Below, one piece after another: positions 1 through 10,182 of a stretch of DNA of 64,000 nt (its first letter is position 1; the number at the start of each line of letters is the position of its first letter). The position numbers and the translations under genes are program-made. Origin of the DNA: Gammaproteobacteria bacterium. GTDB taxonomy: Bacteria; Pseudomonadota; Gammaproteobacteria; GCA-001735895. Location: the NCBI GenBank assembly GCA_024638385.1, contig JAHEKJ010000009.1, positions 1 to 64,000 of the forward strand. The letters run 5' to 3'. The notes under the pieces are model-generated. The model worked only from the letters and a program-made list of their open reading frames with translations. It was not told the DNA's origin and made no database searches.

Positions 1-1439
1 CCGCCGCGATTGCCGCCGAGTACCCGTTTCGCCTGATCGGCACCGAAAACCAGGGTTTGAGTGCGGCGCGCAACGAAGGCTGGCGCGCGGCCACGGCCGA
101 GATCATCGCCTATATCGACGATGACGCGTACCCCGACCCCGACTGGCTGAGTTTCCTGGCCGCGATCTACAGGGACGGCGATTTCCACGGCGTCGGCGGG
201 CCGAATCTCGCGCCGGACGGCGATGGCTGGAAAGCCGAATGCGTCTACTGCGCGCCGGGCGGCCCGGTGCAGGTGCTGCTGTCCGATGCCGTCGCCGAGC
301 ACATCCCCGGTTGCAACATGTCGTTTCGGCGCAGTGCGCTCGAAGCGGTCGGCGGATTCGACCCGTGCTTTCGAACCGCAGGTGACGACGTCGATATCTG
401 CTGGCGGGTGCAGCGGGAGGTCGGCGAGGTCGGCTTCAGCGCCGCGGCGCTGGTCTGGCACCATCGCCGAAATTCGCTCAAGACCTACTGGCGGCAGCAG
501 TGCGGGTACGGGCACGCGGAGGCCTTGCTCGAGCGCAAATGGCCCGAGAAATACAACAGCGTCGGGCATCTCGACTGGGGCGGCAGGATATACGGCTCGG
601 GCATATCGCTGCCGCTGCCGTGGCGAAGGCAGCGGCTCTATCAGGGCGTCTGGGGCAGCGCGGCGTTTCAGTCCGTCTACCAGCCCGCGTACGGCCTGCT
701 GCAATCGCTGCCGCTGATGCCCGAATGGTACCTGCTGCTAGTCGTGGCCGCGGGGCTCGCGCTGCTCGGGTTCTCGTGGCCGCCGCTGGCGTGGTTCGGC
801 GCGCTCGCGACGGGCATGCTCGGCGTCACCCTGGGGCAGTCGGTATACGGCGCCTGGCGCTCGACCCACTACCGCGGCATCGGTATCGCTTCGCTCAAAT
901 TCTGGACCGTCGTGTGGTTGCATCTGCTGCAACCCCTCGCGCGCCTGAAGGGCCGTCTGGTCAATGGTCTGCATCCGTGGCGCCGGCATCGCCTGAGCCT
1001 GCCGCGCTGGCCTTTCGCGAAACGGGTTTCGATCTGGCGCGAGTCCGGCGAGGACCCGGTTACGACGCTCGAACAGGTTCAACAGTCGCTCGCCGGCGAG
1101 GGCTGGTTCGCGCGCCGCGGCGGCGACTTCGACGACTGGGATTTCGAAATTCAGCCGAATCACATGGTCGGAGTGCGCAGCCGCCTGGCGGTCGAGGAGC
1201 ATGGCGGCGGCCGGCAGTTGCTGCGCTTCGCGCTCGAGCCGCGGCCCGCGTCGATGGCGGCGGTCTCGATTGTGTCGGCCAGCGCGCTGGCGCTGGCTGC
1301 CGGTCTGGCCGGCGCGCCGATCGCGGCGACCGCGCTGGCAGGCGCCGCGGTGCTGGGGCTGTTCGTGGTGGCGAGCGGCAGCGCCCACGGGATCGGCGCC
1401 TTGCGCAGGGTTGTCGAGCGCCTGGGTAGCGCGCCGTGA
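1..1439 (+). CDS. Glycosyltransferase family 2, 5'-truncated by window edge
   Basis: Open frame extends to the window start (AAIAAEYPFRLIGTENQGLSAARNEG...); GT2 motif IAYIDDDAYPDPDWL; C-terminal hydrophobic segments. Confidence 0.85.
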   Translation, partial: AAIAAEYPFRLIGTENQGLSAARNEGWRAATAEIIAYIDDDAYPDPDWLSFLAAIYRDGDFHGVGGPNLAPDGDGWKAECVYCAPGGPVQVLLSDAVAEHIPGCNMSFRRSALEAVGGFDPCFRTAGDDVDICWRVQREVGEVGFSAAALVWHHRRNSLKTYWRQQCGYGHAEALLERKWPEKYNSVGHLDWGGRIYGSGISLPLPWRRQRLYQGVWGSAAFQSVYQPAYGLLQSLPLMPEWYLLLVVAAGLALLGFSWPPLAWFGALATGMLGVTLGQSVYGAWRSTHYRGIGIASLKFWTVVWLHLLQPLARLKGRLVNGLHPWRRHRLSLPRWPFAKRVSIWRESGEDPVTTLEQVQQSLAGEGWFARRGGDFDDWDFEIQPNHMVGVRSRLAVEEHGGGRQLLRFALEPRPASMAAVSIVSASALALAAGLAGAPIAATALAGAAVLGLFVVASGSAHGIGALRRVVERLGSAP

Positions 1440-3229
1440 AGCAGTCGGACCTCACGCTGCTCGGGCGGCTGCTGACGCAGGCGCGGCCGTTCTGGGGACG
1501 TATCGCCTTCATTTACCTGCTCAATTTCGTCGCCATTCCGCTGGCGCTTTTGACGCCGCTACCGCTGATGCTCGCGGTGGACAGCGTGATCGGCGAGAAA
1601 TCCCTGCCCGAATTCCTGCAACCGCTGGTACCGGACAGCGTCGCCCAGGGGCATGGATTGCTGCTCGTTGTAATCGGCATGGCGTTGCTGATCTCGGTGC
1701 TCGGCCAGCTGCAAAGCCTGCTGTTGCTGGCGCTGCAGACGCAGGTCGGCGAGCGCATGGTGTTGCTGTTCCGTGCCCGGCTGTTCCGCCACGCCCAGCA
1801 GCTCTCGCTCAATTACCACGACACGCGCGGCACGGTCGATGCCGTCTACCGCATCCAGTACGACACCCCGGCGATCCAGTGGATCGTGCTCAACGGCATA
1901 ACCCCGTTGCTGACCGCGATCTTCACGCTGATCGGCATGATCTGGATCACCGCCGCGATCGACTGGCAGATGGCACTGGTCGCGCTCAGCGTGACGCCGT
2001 TCGTTTTCGTGTTGACCAACGTCTACCGCCAGCGCCTGCGCAAGCGCTGGAAAAACGTCAAGCGGCTCGAATCCTCGGCGATGTCGGTGGTGCAAGAAGT
2101 GTTCAGTTCGCTGCGGGTGGTCAAGGCGTTCGGGCAGGAATCGCACGAAGACGAGCGCTTCCTGCGCCACGCCCGCAGCAGTCTCGATTCGCGGGTCGCG
2201 GCGATCTGGATCGAGGGCGTCTTCAACCTGCTGCTGGCGCTGGCGATCGCCGGCGGCACCGCGGCCGTGCTCTATCTCGGCGTGCGGCATATCCAGAGCG
2301 GCGTATTGTCGCTCGGCGAGTTCCTGTTGATCATGGGTTACCTCGCCCAACTCTATGGCCCGATCCAAAGCCTCGGCAAGCAGGTGACCTCGCTGCAAAA
2401 CGGCTTCTCCAGCGCCGAGCGCGCCTACCAGTTGCTCGACGAAGCCCCGGAAGTGATCGAGCGCCCGGACGCGCGGCCGCTCGACCGGGCCAGCGGGGAG
2501 ATCGTGTTCGACGAGGTCGGTTTTGCCTATCCGCAGCAGGCGCCGGTGCTGGCGCGGACGAGCGCGCGCTTTCCCGCCGGAAGCGTGATCGGCATCGCGG
2601 GTAAAACCGGCGAGGGCAAGTCGACCCTGGTCTCGCTGATCCTGCGTTTCTACGATGTCGGGCGGGGGCGAATCCTGTTGGACGGCGTGGATATTCGCGA
2701 TTTTACGATTGCCGACCTGCGCAACCAGTTCGCGCTGGTGCTGCAGGACCCGGTTCTGTTTTCCACCAGCATCGGGGAAAACATCGCCTACGCCCGACCG
2801 GAGGCGGAATTCGACGAAATCGTCGCCGCGGCCAAGGCGGCCAGGGCGCATGATTTCATCGAACAGTTGCCGGACGGATACGACACCCAGGTCGGCGAGC
2901 GGGGGTTGTTGCTGTCGGGTGGCCAGCGTCAGCGGGTGTCGATCGCGCGCGCCTTTCTCAAGAATGCGCCAATCCTGATTCTCGACGAGCCCACCAGCTC
3001 GCTCGACGTGCCGACCGAAAACGAAATGCTCAACGAACTGGCGGCGCTGATGCAAAACCGGACCACGATCCTGATCAGCCACCGGCTATCGGCGCTGAGA
3101 AAATGCGACCATATCTTCGTGTTGAAGGCGGGACGGCTCGAGCCGGTTGCGACCGTGGATTCGGTGGTCGCGGAAATGAACACGGAAACGAGTGAAGGCG
3201 AGATGTATGGCCATGAAAAATCCGGTTAG
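1436..3229 (+). CDS. ABC transporter ATP-binding/permease (MsbA-like exporter half-transporter)
   Basis: N-terminal TM domain, Walker A GKTGEGKST, signature LLSGGQRQRVSIARAFL, Walker B ILILDEPTSSLD; overlaps upstream stop. Confidence 0.95.
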   Translation: MKQSDLTLLGRLLTQARPFWGRIAFIYLLNFVAIPLALLTPLPLMLAVDSVIGEKSLPEFLQPLVPDSVAQGHGLLLVVIGMALLISVLGQLQSLLLLALQTQVGERMVLLFRARLFRHAQQLSLNYHDTRGTVDAVYRIQYDTPAIQWIVLNGITPLLTAIFTLIGMIWITAAIDWQMALVALSVTPFVFVLTNVYRQRLRKRWKNVKRLESSAMSVVQEVFSSLRVVKAFGQESHEDERFLRHARSSLDSRVAAIWIEGVFNLLLALAIAGGTAAVLYLGVRHIQSGVLSLGEFLLIMGYLAQLYGPIQSLGKQVTSLQNGFSSAERAYQLLDEAPEVIERPDARPLDRASGEIVFDEVGFAYPQQAPVLARTSARFPAGSVIGIAGKTGEGKSTLVSLILRFYDVGRGRILLDGVDIRDFTIADLRNQFALVLQDPVLFSTSIGENIAYARPEAEFDEIVAAAKAARAHDFIEQLPDGYDTQVGERGLLLSGGQRQRVSIARAFLKNAPILILDEPTSSLDVPTENEMLNELAALMQNRTTILISHRLSALRKCDHIFVLKAGRLEPVATVDSVVAEMNTETSEGEMYGHEKSG

Positions 3230-4295
3230 CGTCGTCGCCTTGCGCGAGCACCAGGCGTTGCGATGCTGGCAAAGCCTGGGCAACGATTTGTCGCCAGTCT
3301 CGATCGTAATCGTCCAGGACGAGGTGACTCGCTGCGTCTGCCGGCTGAAATTCGCGAGCGAGCCCGTCATCGACGCGCCTCGCGGACGGCGCGCGGTTGG
3401 CGTCGCGCCGCCCGGCAACGCCGTCATTGCCAAGCGCGCGCTGCGGGCGGACATCGAAAAGGAAGCCTGGTTTTATCGCGACTCGCTGCCGGCATTGTCG
3501 ATGGCCGTCATCCCGTTCCTCGGCGTCGTCGACGACGACGATCCGGAGTTTGCCTGGCTGTTGATCGGCGATGCCGGTGACGCGCATTACGTCGCCGATG
3601 ATCGGGCACATCGAAAACTGGCTGCCGGCTGGCTGGGCCGGTTTCACGTTACCAGCGCGGAAATGTCCCGGTCGCAGGCCGTCGAGGATCGCGGGCCCGC
3701 GCACTATTTACCCTGTATCGGCGAAGCACTGGGACTGCTGGATGACCGAAGCCTGTATCGCTGGGCCGGCCCGGAAGATCGCCGGGTGCTGGACGAGATC
3801 GAGGCATTTTGCGACAAGATATCCTCGAACTGGGGCGAGCTGGTCCGGTTTTGCGATGCGATGCCGCATACGCTCGTGCACGGCGACATCAAGCCCGACA
3901 ATATGCTGGTAGTGGATTCTGACACCGGGCCCGCGCTTGCGGTGATCGACTGGCACGCAGGCGGGCGCGGCGTGCCGGCGCTGGACCTGGCCAAGTTCCT
4001 GGGATACCGGGTCGGGCTGGATTTCGATACCTACCTCGATTACTGGCGCGAAACCTGGCCGCAATGGGGCATCGGCGCGGTGCGTCGTCTCGGCTACGTC
4101 GGCGAGATCTTTCGCTGGATCGCCAGCGTGCGCTGGCAGCTCGAGGATTTCAACCATGGGCGAATCGAGCGTGGGATATCGAGCATGCGCGTCTACCGTG
4201 ACTGGTCGACCGATATCGAGCGGGCGGCGCCGTGGCGGGACAACCCGGAGCTTGCCGAGCCGGGCTGGCGCCCGATGGATAAATACTGGACATAA
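3207..4295 (+). CDS. Phosphotransferase of the aminoglycoside phosphotransferase/kinase-like fold
   Basis: Catalytic motif LVHGDIKPDNML and AVIDWHAGGRGVPALDLAKF; in-frame ATG at 3207 overlapping ABC stop. Confidence 0.75.
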   Translation: MAMKNPVSVVALREHQALRCWQSLGNDLSPVSIVIVQDEVTRCVCRLKFASEPVIDAPRGRRAVGVAPPGNAVIAKRALRADIEKEAWFYRDSLPALSMAVIPFLGVVDDDDPEFAWLLIGDAGDAHYVADDRAHRKLAAGWLGRFHVTSAEMSRSQAVEDRGPAHYLPCIGEALGLLDDRSLYRWAGPEDRRVLDEIEAFCDKISSNWGELVRFCDAMPHTLVHGDIKPDNMLVVDSDTGPALAVIDWHAGGRGVPALDLAKFLGYRVGLDFDTYLDYWRETWPQWGIGAVRRLGYVGEIFRWIASVRWQLEDFNHGRIERGISSMRVYRDWSTDIERAAPWRDNPELAEPGWRPMDKYWT

Positions 4296-4297
4296 AT

Positions 4298-5431
4298 TTG
4301 GATACGCCCGCCAACACCGATCGACGAATCTTCGAATCCGCAGAGGATAGCGGCCGCGCGTTGCGCATCGCCCAGATCGCGCCGCTTTGGACGCGGGTTC
4401 CGCCGGCGACCTACGGCGGCGCCGAACTGATGGTTCACTGGCTCACCGAGACGCTGGTCGCGATGGGGCACGAGGTCACGCTGTTCGCCTCGGGCGATTC
4501 GCAAACCTCCGCCGAACTGGTCTCGGTTTGCGATGAAAACCTGATCGGTCTGATGGAAAAGAAACTCGCCTACAACTACGACTACTACGTCATCGAGAAC
4601 ACGATCGAAGCGCTGCGGCGCGCCGGCGAGTTCGACGTGGTGCATTGCCACGCCGGTGCGGCGATGATTGCGATTACGTCGGGCTGCCCGGTTCCGGTCG
4701 TGCACACGGTCCACGCTGGGCTGGACTCGCCCGACGAACACTGGCTGCTCGACCGCTATCCGCGGGCCACGGTGGCCGCGATCAGTCGTTCCCAGGTCAG
4801 CACGCTAAACCCGGCGCGGCGCGCCAATATCCCGGTGATTTATCACGGCTGCGATCTGCGCGAGTATCGGCCGCGCTTCGAGGCGGGCGAATACCTGGGG
4901 TTCATCGGCCGCATGAGCGATTACAAGAACCCGGTAACCGCGATCGAGGTAGCCGGGAAGCTGGCGCAGCCATTGGTGCTTGCCGGCACCCCGCAGACTT
5001 CTTCGGAGCAGGATTATTTCGACACCCGGGTCGCGCCGTTCATCGACGACCAGCGTATCAGCTATCTCGGTGCGATCGAGCAGGCGCGCAAGATCGATTT
5101 CATGCGCCGCGCGAGCGCGATGCTGTTTCCGATCCAGTGGGAAGAGCATTTCGGCCTGGTGATGATCGAGGCCATGGCCTGCGGCACGCCGGTCGTCGCG
5201 CTGAAACGAGGCTCGGTGCCCGAGGTCATCGATCCCGACGTGACCGGCTATTTCACCGACGATCCGGACGAATTGCCGGAACTGGTGCTGCGTGCGCAAC
5301 GGCTCGATCGCAAGCGCATCCGGCAGCAGGCCGAGGCGCGCTTTTCGCTCGAGCGCATGGCGACCGATTATCTCGAACTGTATCGTGATCTGATTGCTCG
5401 CCAGGCGGACGACCGGCGCCGGGATAGCTGA
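4298..5431 (+). CDS. Glycosyltransferase family 4
   Basis: N-term RIAQIAPLWTRVPPATYGGAELMVHWL; C-term EEHFGLVMIEAMACGTPVVALKRGSVPEVI. Confidence 0.92.
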   Translation: MDTPANTDRRIFESAEDSGRALRIAQIAPLWTRVPPATYGGAELMVHWLTETLVAMGHEVTLFASGDSQTSAELVSVCDENLIGLMEKKLAYNYDYYVIENTIEALRRAGEFDVVHCHAGAAMIAITSGCPVPVVHTVHAGLDSPDEHWLLDRYPRATVAAISRSQVSTLNPARRANIPVIYHGCDLREYRPRFEAGEYLGFIGRMSDYKNPVTAIEVAGKLAQPLVLAGTPQTSSEQDYFDTRVAPFIDDQRISYLGAIEQARKIDFMRRASAMLFPIQWEEHFGLVMIEAMACGTPVVALKRGSVPEVIDPDVTGYFTDDPDELPELVLRAQRLDRKRIRQQAEARFSLERMATDYLELYRDLIARQADDRRRDS

Positions 5432-5449
5432 AGACCGGGTCGCGGGTTC

Positions 5450-6643
5450 ATGCCGGTCTCGACAGCACTTCCCGAACCGACGCGCGGCAAGGTCGTCGTC
5501 TGGGGGTTGCTGGGTGCCTATCCGTTCGGCGGGATGACCTGGCAAGTGTTGCATTACGTCGCGGCCTTCCGGCAGCTCGGTTTCGATGTCTGGTACGTCG
5601 AGGAAACCCGGGCCAACTCGTTGAGCGCGGATGATTTTTCGCCGACCCAGGAGCATGACCGCAACCTTGCCCACATCCGGCAATGGATGGGGTGGCTCGG
5701 CCTCGAGGACCGCTGGGTTTACCGTCCGCCATCGAGCCCCGATAGCTGCCTCGGCGCGCTTGACGAAGCGGGGCTCGTCGGGCTCTACGCCGAGGCCGAC
5801 GCGGTATTCAACATTTGCGGCGCCCAGGAGCTCAGGCCGCATCATGTCGACATTCCGTGCCTGGTCTACGTCGAAACCGACCCGGTCCAGAAGCAGGTGC
5901 ACCTGGCCAATGGCAAGCAACACTGGATCGACATGTTCAAGGCCTACGATTATCTGTTTACCTACGCAGAAAATATCAATCAGCCGGATTGCGCGATCCC
6001 GCGAACCGATTTCATCTGGCTGCCGACCCGTCCGCCGGTAATCTTGCCCTGGTGGGAAGCTAACCCGCCCGCGGCCGACGCGAAGATCACCTCGGTTGCG
6101 ACCTGGAAGCACAAGGGCAAGGATATCCACTGGAACGGGCAGGTCTGGCGCTGGAGCAAACATCACGGGTTTCTCGAGTACATCGATATTCCGCGTCGCT
6201 CGAGCCTGCCGATCGAGCTGGCGGTGGGCGGCATCCGGCGCGAGGAAAGGCAATACCTGCGCGACAACCACTGGTTGCTGAAAGACCCGACCGGGCTCGC
6301 GGATCCGGATGCGTATCGGGACTACATCGTCGCGTCGCTGGCCGAGTTTACCGTGGCCAAGGAGCAATACGTCAAACCCGTCAGCGGGTGGTTCAGCGAT
6401 CGCAGCGTCTGTTACCTCGCGGCGGCGCGCCCCGTCATCACGATGGAGACCGGTTTCTCGAAGTACATTCCGTCGGGAGAGGGGTTGTTCGGATTCGGCA
6501 CGAAACAAGAAGTCTGGTCGGCGATCGACGCGATCGGCCGCGATTATCCGAAGCAATCGCGGCGCGCGCGGGAAATCGCGCACGAGTATTTCGATGCGAT
6601 CAAGGTCGTTGGCAAGATGACGCGGGACATGGGGCTGGCATGA
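5450..6643 (+). CDS. Putative GT-B-type glycosyltransferase
   Basis: N-term VVVWGLLGAYPFGGMTWQVLHYVAAFRQLGFDVWYVEE; C-term ARPVITMETGFSKYIPSGEGLFGF...EVWSAIDAI resembles a sugar-nucleotide binding half. Confidence 0.6.
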   Translation: MPVSTALPEPTRGKVVVWGLLGAYPFGGMTWQVLHYVAAFRQLGFDVWYVEETRANSLSADDFSPTQEHDRNLAHIRQWMGWLGLEDRWVYRPPSSPDSCLGALDEAGLVGLYAEADAVFNICGAQELRPHHVDIPCLVYVETDPVQKQVHLANGKQHWIDMFKAYDYLFTYAENINQPDCAIPRTDFIWLPTRPPVILPWWEANPPAADAKITSVATWKHKGKDIHWNGQVWRWSKHHGFLEYIDIPRRSSLPIELAVGGIRREERQYLRDNHWLLKDPTGLADPDAYRDYIVASLAEFTVAKEQYVKPVSGWFSDRSVCYLAAARPVITMETGFSKYIPSGEGLFGFGTKQEVWSAIDAIGRDYPKQSRRAREIAHEYFDAIKVVGKMTRDMGLA

Positions 6644-6650
6644 CGACCGG

Positions 6651-8747
6651 ATGCCCATGCTAGCCGCGGCTCGGTGTTCGGGGCGTTTGCGCCCGGCCCG
6701 GAGTCATCGGCACCGCGCAATCCGGATTGCGCTGTTGCTATTGTCGCTGCTGCCGGTTGCCTCGGCATTCGCGCAATCGCCGCAACCCGGCCCTCTGCGC
6801 GTCATCCAGGCGGCCACGCCGGGCAATCCGCCGATCATCGATGGCACCATCGATCCGCTGGAATGGAAGAATGCCGCGGTCGCCAGTGATTTCTGGCTGT
6901 CCGCCGAGCAGAAAGCGCCGGCGGCGCAGACCGAGGTGCTGGTGCTTGCGGACGAGGGATACCTTTATTTCGCGTTTCGCTGCTTCGATGCCAACCCGGA
7001 GCAAATCGAACGTTCCCGGTTTCGCCGTGACAAGGGGCTGGGTTTCGATGACCAGGTCGTCGTCGAAATCGATCCGTTTCACAACCATCGGGAAATATCC
7101 AAGTTTTCGGTCAACGCGCTCGGCACGCAAAATTATTCGATCGCCGGCGGCAGCCCGAGCAAGATCGAATGGAAAGGCGACTGGCAAGCCGCGGCCCGGG
7201 TCACGCAATGGGGTTGGACGGCCGAGATAGCGATCCCGTTCGAAATCCTGAAATACCGGCAAGAGCAGGGCGAGTTCGGCATCAATTTTCTTCGCTATCA
7301 TCACAAGATGCGCGAGTGGAGCGCCTGGGCGGACACCACCCCGCAAGCGAGGCTCGAGCAGATGGGGCATTTGCAGCTGGATTTGCCCGACACCGACAGC
7401 AAGCGCAACCCGCTGACCTTCATGCCGTTCGTGTTCGCGGCGCGCAACACTTTCGACAAGGAAGGCGAGTTTCAGGATCAATTGACCACCGCGGGCGTGG
7501 ACATTCGCTACGAGCCCAACCGCAACAGCACCGCGCTGGTATCGATCAATCCCGATTTCAGTTCCCTCGAGTCGCAGATCACGGATATCGATTTCAGCGA
7601 CAACGAGAAGCGCACCGACGACATACGCCCTTTTTTCGAGGAAGGGCGAGCATTCATCACCCCGGATTCGGACGATGAGCTGTATTTCTACTCCAACCGC
7701 GTGCCGGATTTCGACCTGGGCGGCAAGTACTTCACCCGCCAGCGAGCCTCGCAGTTCGGCATATTGCTGACCGATGACCCGTTCGCGCGCAAGGACCTGG
7801 CGGCGAGATACCGGTTCGAGATCGACGATACCCATCAGTTCAGTTCCATGCTGGTCGCGACCGACGGCGACGAACTCGACAACGAACTGGTCATGCTCCG
7901 CTTGAAGGGCAAGCAGGAATCGGGCGTCAATTACCTTCTTGAATCGGGCGCCACGGCGACCGACGACGACGCAATCGGCGACGGCAGCAGCTACCTCGGT
8001 GCGCTCGGCTGGAGCGGCGACTACTGGTGGGTCGATGGCCGGGTGGACCGGTTCGATGCCGAGTTTTTCCCGGCCAACGGTCTGCAGGACGAGGATACGA
8101 TCGGCACCGAAGCCGCGATCGTTTCGAGCGGGTATTATCGAAGTTATTCCGATCGAACCATAAGCGAAGTCGAGTTCAGCCTCAGTTACGAGGCGCGGGA
8201 TACGCTGGCCGGCGATACGCAGCGCCGCGTTTATTACATCGGCGGCAGCATCGAGACCGCGCGCCAGATCAGGCTGGGGCTGTTTTACAACCTGGGCGAC
8301 TACCGGCCGGTTGCGGGCACCGGCCGCGGCGAGTACGCGGACGAGCTGAGAGAGGACGATTACTGGACTTACTCGATGGACTTCAATACCCGCAGCAACT
8401 GGCTGGGCTACGGTTTTTCGGTATCCGATGGATTTCTCGGCGGCGACGATTACCGCTATGTTACGGGCTATGCCTGGGTCAAGCCGACGCAGTCGACCTT
8501 GCTCAATGTTTCCGCCGAGCAGCTCGATAACTTCGGTGAAACCGAACAAATCGTGATCAGCGGTAGCTGGGATTATTCCCGCAATAGCAGCCTGCTCTTC
8601 CGCTTCGTCAAGTTCGAGGAATTCGAATTCAACCGTCTCGCCTACCGCAAGTCCGTGAGCGACGGCATGGATGTTTTCCTGGTCTACAACGACGATTCCG
8701 GGGCCGAGACCAACTACTCGATGAAACTGTTGTGGACATTCAACTGA
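6651..8747 (+). CDS. CBM9-like/DUF5916-type outer-membrane protein
   Basis: Signal peptide-like N-term, IDGTIDPLEWKNA...VLADEGYLYFAFRCFD (CBM9-like), long C-terminal beta-rich region. Confidence 0.7.
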   Translation: MPMLAAARCSGRLRPARSHRHRAIRIALLLLSLLPVASAFAQSPQPGPLRVIQAATPGNPPIIDGTIDPLEWKNAAVASDFWLSAEQKAPAAQTEVLVLADEGYLYFAFRCFDANPEQIERSRFRRDKGLGFDDQVVVEIDPFHNHREISKFSVNALGTQNYSIAGGSPSKIEWKGDWQAAARVTQWGWTAEIAIPFEILKYRQEQGEFGINFLRYHHKMREWSAWADTTPQARLEQMGHLQLDLPDTDSKRNPLTFMPFVFAARNTFDKEGEFQDQLTTAGVDIRYEPNRNSTALVSINPDFSSLESQITDIDFSDNEKRTDDIRPFFEEGRAFITPDSDDELYFYSNRVPDFDLGGKYFTRQRASQFGILLTDDPFARKDLAARYRFEIDDTHQFSSMLVATDGDELDNELVMLRLKGKQESGVNYLLESGATATDDDAIGDGSSYLGALGWSGDYWWVDGRVDRFDAEFFPANGLQDEDTIGTEAAIVSSGYYRSYSDRTISEVEFSLSYEARDTLAGDTQRRVYYIGGSIETARQIRLGLFYNLGDYRPVAGTGRGEYADELREDDYWTYSMDFNTRSNWLGYGFSVSDGFLGGDDYRYVTGYAWVKPTQSTLLNVSAEQLDNFGETEQIVISGSWDYSRNSSLLFRFVKFEEFEFNRLAYRKSVSDGMDVFLVYNDDSGAETNYSMKLLWTFN

Positions 8748-10153
8748 GACGATATATGCGATATCTGTTGACCATTCTTTATCTTTCGGGTCTGCACGCG
8801 TTTAGTCCCGCGGTCGCCGACGAGAGCGGCACGCTGGATTACGAGTTTGCCATCAGCGTTGAAAAATCGGAGCTCAATGATCTGAGCCTGGGCGACGACC
8901 CGGATCTCGAGCGGCTCGAGGAAGAAGAAATCGAGTTCGAATTCGGTCTCGAATACTGGCCTAACGACCAGCTGCATTTCTTTTTCGTCGGCGCCTTGAA
9001 GGACGAAACCGAGACCGAGAAACCGCGCGGCGATCGCGACAGCCTGTCCGGGCTCGAGCGCAAGGAAATCGGGGTCGGTTACCTGTTCGGTGACGAAATC
9101 GCATCCGATCTGAACGTCGGCCGCATGGAATTCGTCAGCGCCAGCGAGTGGTGGCTCTGGTGGGACGAGGAACTCGACGGGATCAGGCTCGAATCCGCCT
9201 ACGGCAGCATCGATACGATGTTCGGAGTCACCGAGGAGCAGGCGCGCGAGTCGACCGGTCTCGATCGCATCGATCCCGAGATGGAGGACGTTCGCCGCGT
9301 CATGGCCAGCCTGGCATGGGAATTTGCCGACAATCACTCGCTGCTTTTCTACTACCTCGACCAGCAAGACGATTCGAAATCGTATTATTCCGGCTTCGGT
9401 TCGTTCGACGACTGCAACGACGGGCCGCCGGCGCCGGCCTGCGTGAGCGAGGACCGGGACAAGATCGACGACGAGGATGCCGACCTGACCTGGGCCGGGA
9501 TCGGTTATCTCGGCGAGTTCGAAATCGAAGCCGTCGGCGATTTCGAAATCGAACTGCATTATGCGGAAGTCGACGGCGACGAAGTGATCTACGAATTCGA
9601 CGATCCGGACCCGGTGACGAAGTTATCCGAGGTGACCGGTCGGCGGGAAAACAGCGTCGATGGCAGCGCGCGCGGTTATCTCGTCAGCTGGACTCCCGCC
9701 GCGCTCGAAGACTGGTCGTTTACCCTGAGCCGGGCCATCGGTGCGGGTGACGGCAATCCCGATGACGACCGCGACAAATCGTTCCGCCAGACCGGATTGC
9801 AGGGTGACATCGACGCGTTCGGCGAACTCTTTCAACCGGAGCTTTCGAACCTGGAGGTGCGGGCGATTGGCGTGGTATGGGAAGCTTACGATGGCGTCAA
9901 GATCGGTTTGTTGGGGTACGACTACAGGCAGGACAGGTTGGCGGACGAGATGCGCGACGCAGCTCTCGAGATCGACCCGATCGGGCTGGATCGCGATCTC
10001 GGCCGCGAAGTGGACTTGACCCTGACCGTCGAGGCTTACGGCGGCATGGAGTTTACGCTGATTGCAGCCGAGTTCGAGGCCGGCGAGGCCTACGGCGCTA
10101 ATGCGGGAGAAACCAGCCGTTTCGTCAAATTCGAGTTGAGCTACGAATTCTGA
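8732..10153 (+). CDS. Outer-membrane beta-barrel, alginate-export (AlgE)-like
   Basis: Signal sequence; alternating beta-strand composition ending in ...FVKFELSYEF (terminal F typical of OM barrels); immediately downstream of the DUF5916-like CDS. Confidence 0.55.
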   Translation: MDIQLRRYMRYLLTILYLSGLHAFSPAVADESGTLDYEFAISVEKSELNDLSLGDDPDLERLEEEEIEFEFGLEYWPNDQLHFFFVGALKDETETEKPRGDRDSLSGLERKEIGVGYLFGDEIASDLNVGRMEFVSASEWWLWWDEELDGIRLESAYGSIDTMFGVTEEQARESTGLDRIDPEMEDVRRVMASLAWEFADNHSLLFYYLDQQDDSKSYYSGFGSFDDCNDGPPAPACVSEDRDKIDDEDADLTWAGIGYLGEFEIEAVGDFEIELHYAEVDGDEVIYEFDDPDPVTKLSEVTGRRENSVDGSARGYLVSWTPAALEDWSFTLSRAIGAGDGNPDDDRDKSFRQTGLQGDIDAFGELFQPELSNLEVRAIGVVWEAYDGVKIGLLGYDYRQDRLADEMRDAALEIDPIGLDRDLGREVDLTLTVEAYGGMEFTLIAAEFEAGEAYGANAGETSRFVKFELSYEF

Positions 10154-10182
10154 CGATTGGCGGCGAACATCGCCGTCGGAAT

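Noticed and set aside
1559-3082. 507-aa minus-strand ORF
   Set aside because: Antisense shadow of the ABC exporter
3207-4295. Aminoglycoside resistance gene
   Set aside because: Only the kinase fold motif is shared; context is a glycan operon, so a resistance claim is unsupported
4805-6658. 617-aa minus-strand ORF
   Set aside because: Antisense shadow of two glycosyltransferases
6738-8549. 603-aa minus-strand ORF
   Set aside because: Antisense shadow of the CBM9/DUF5916-like gene
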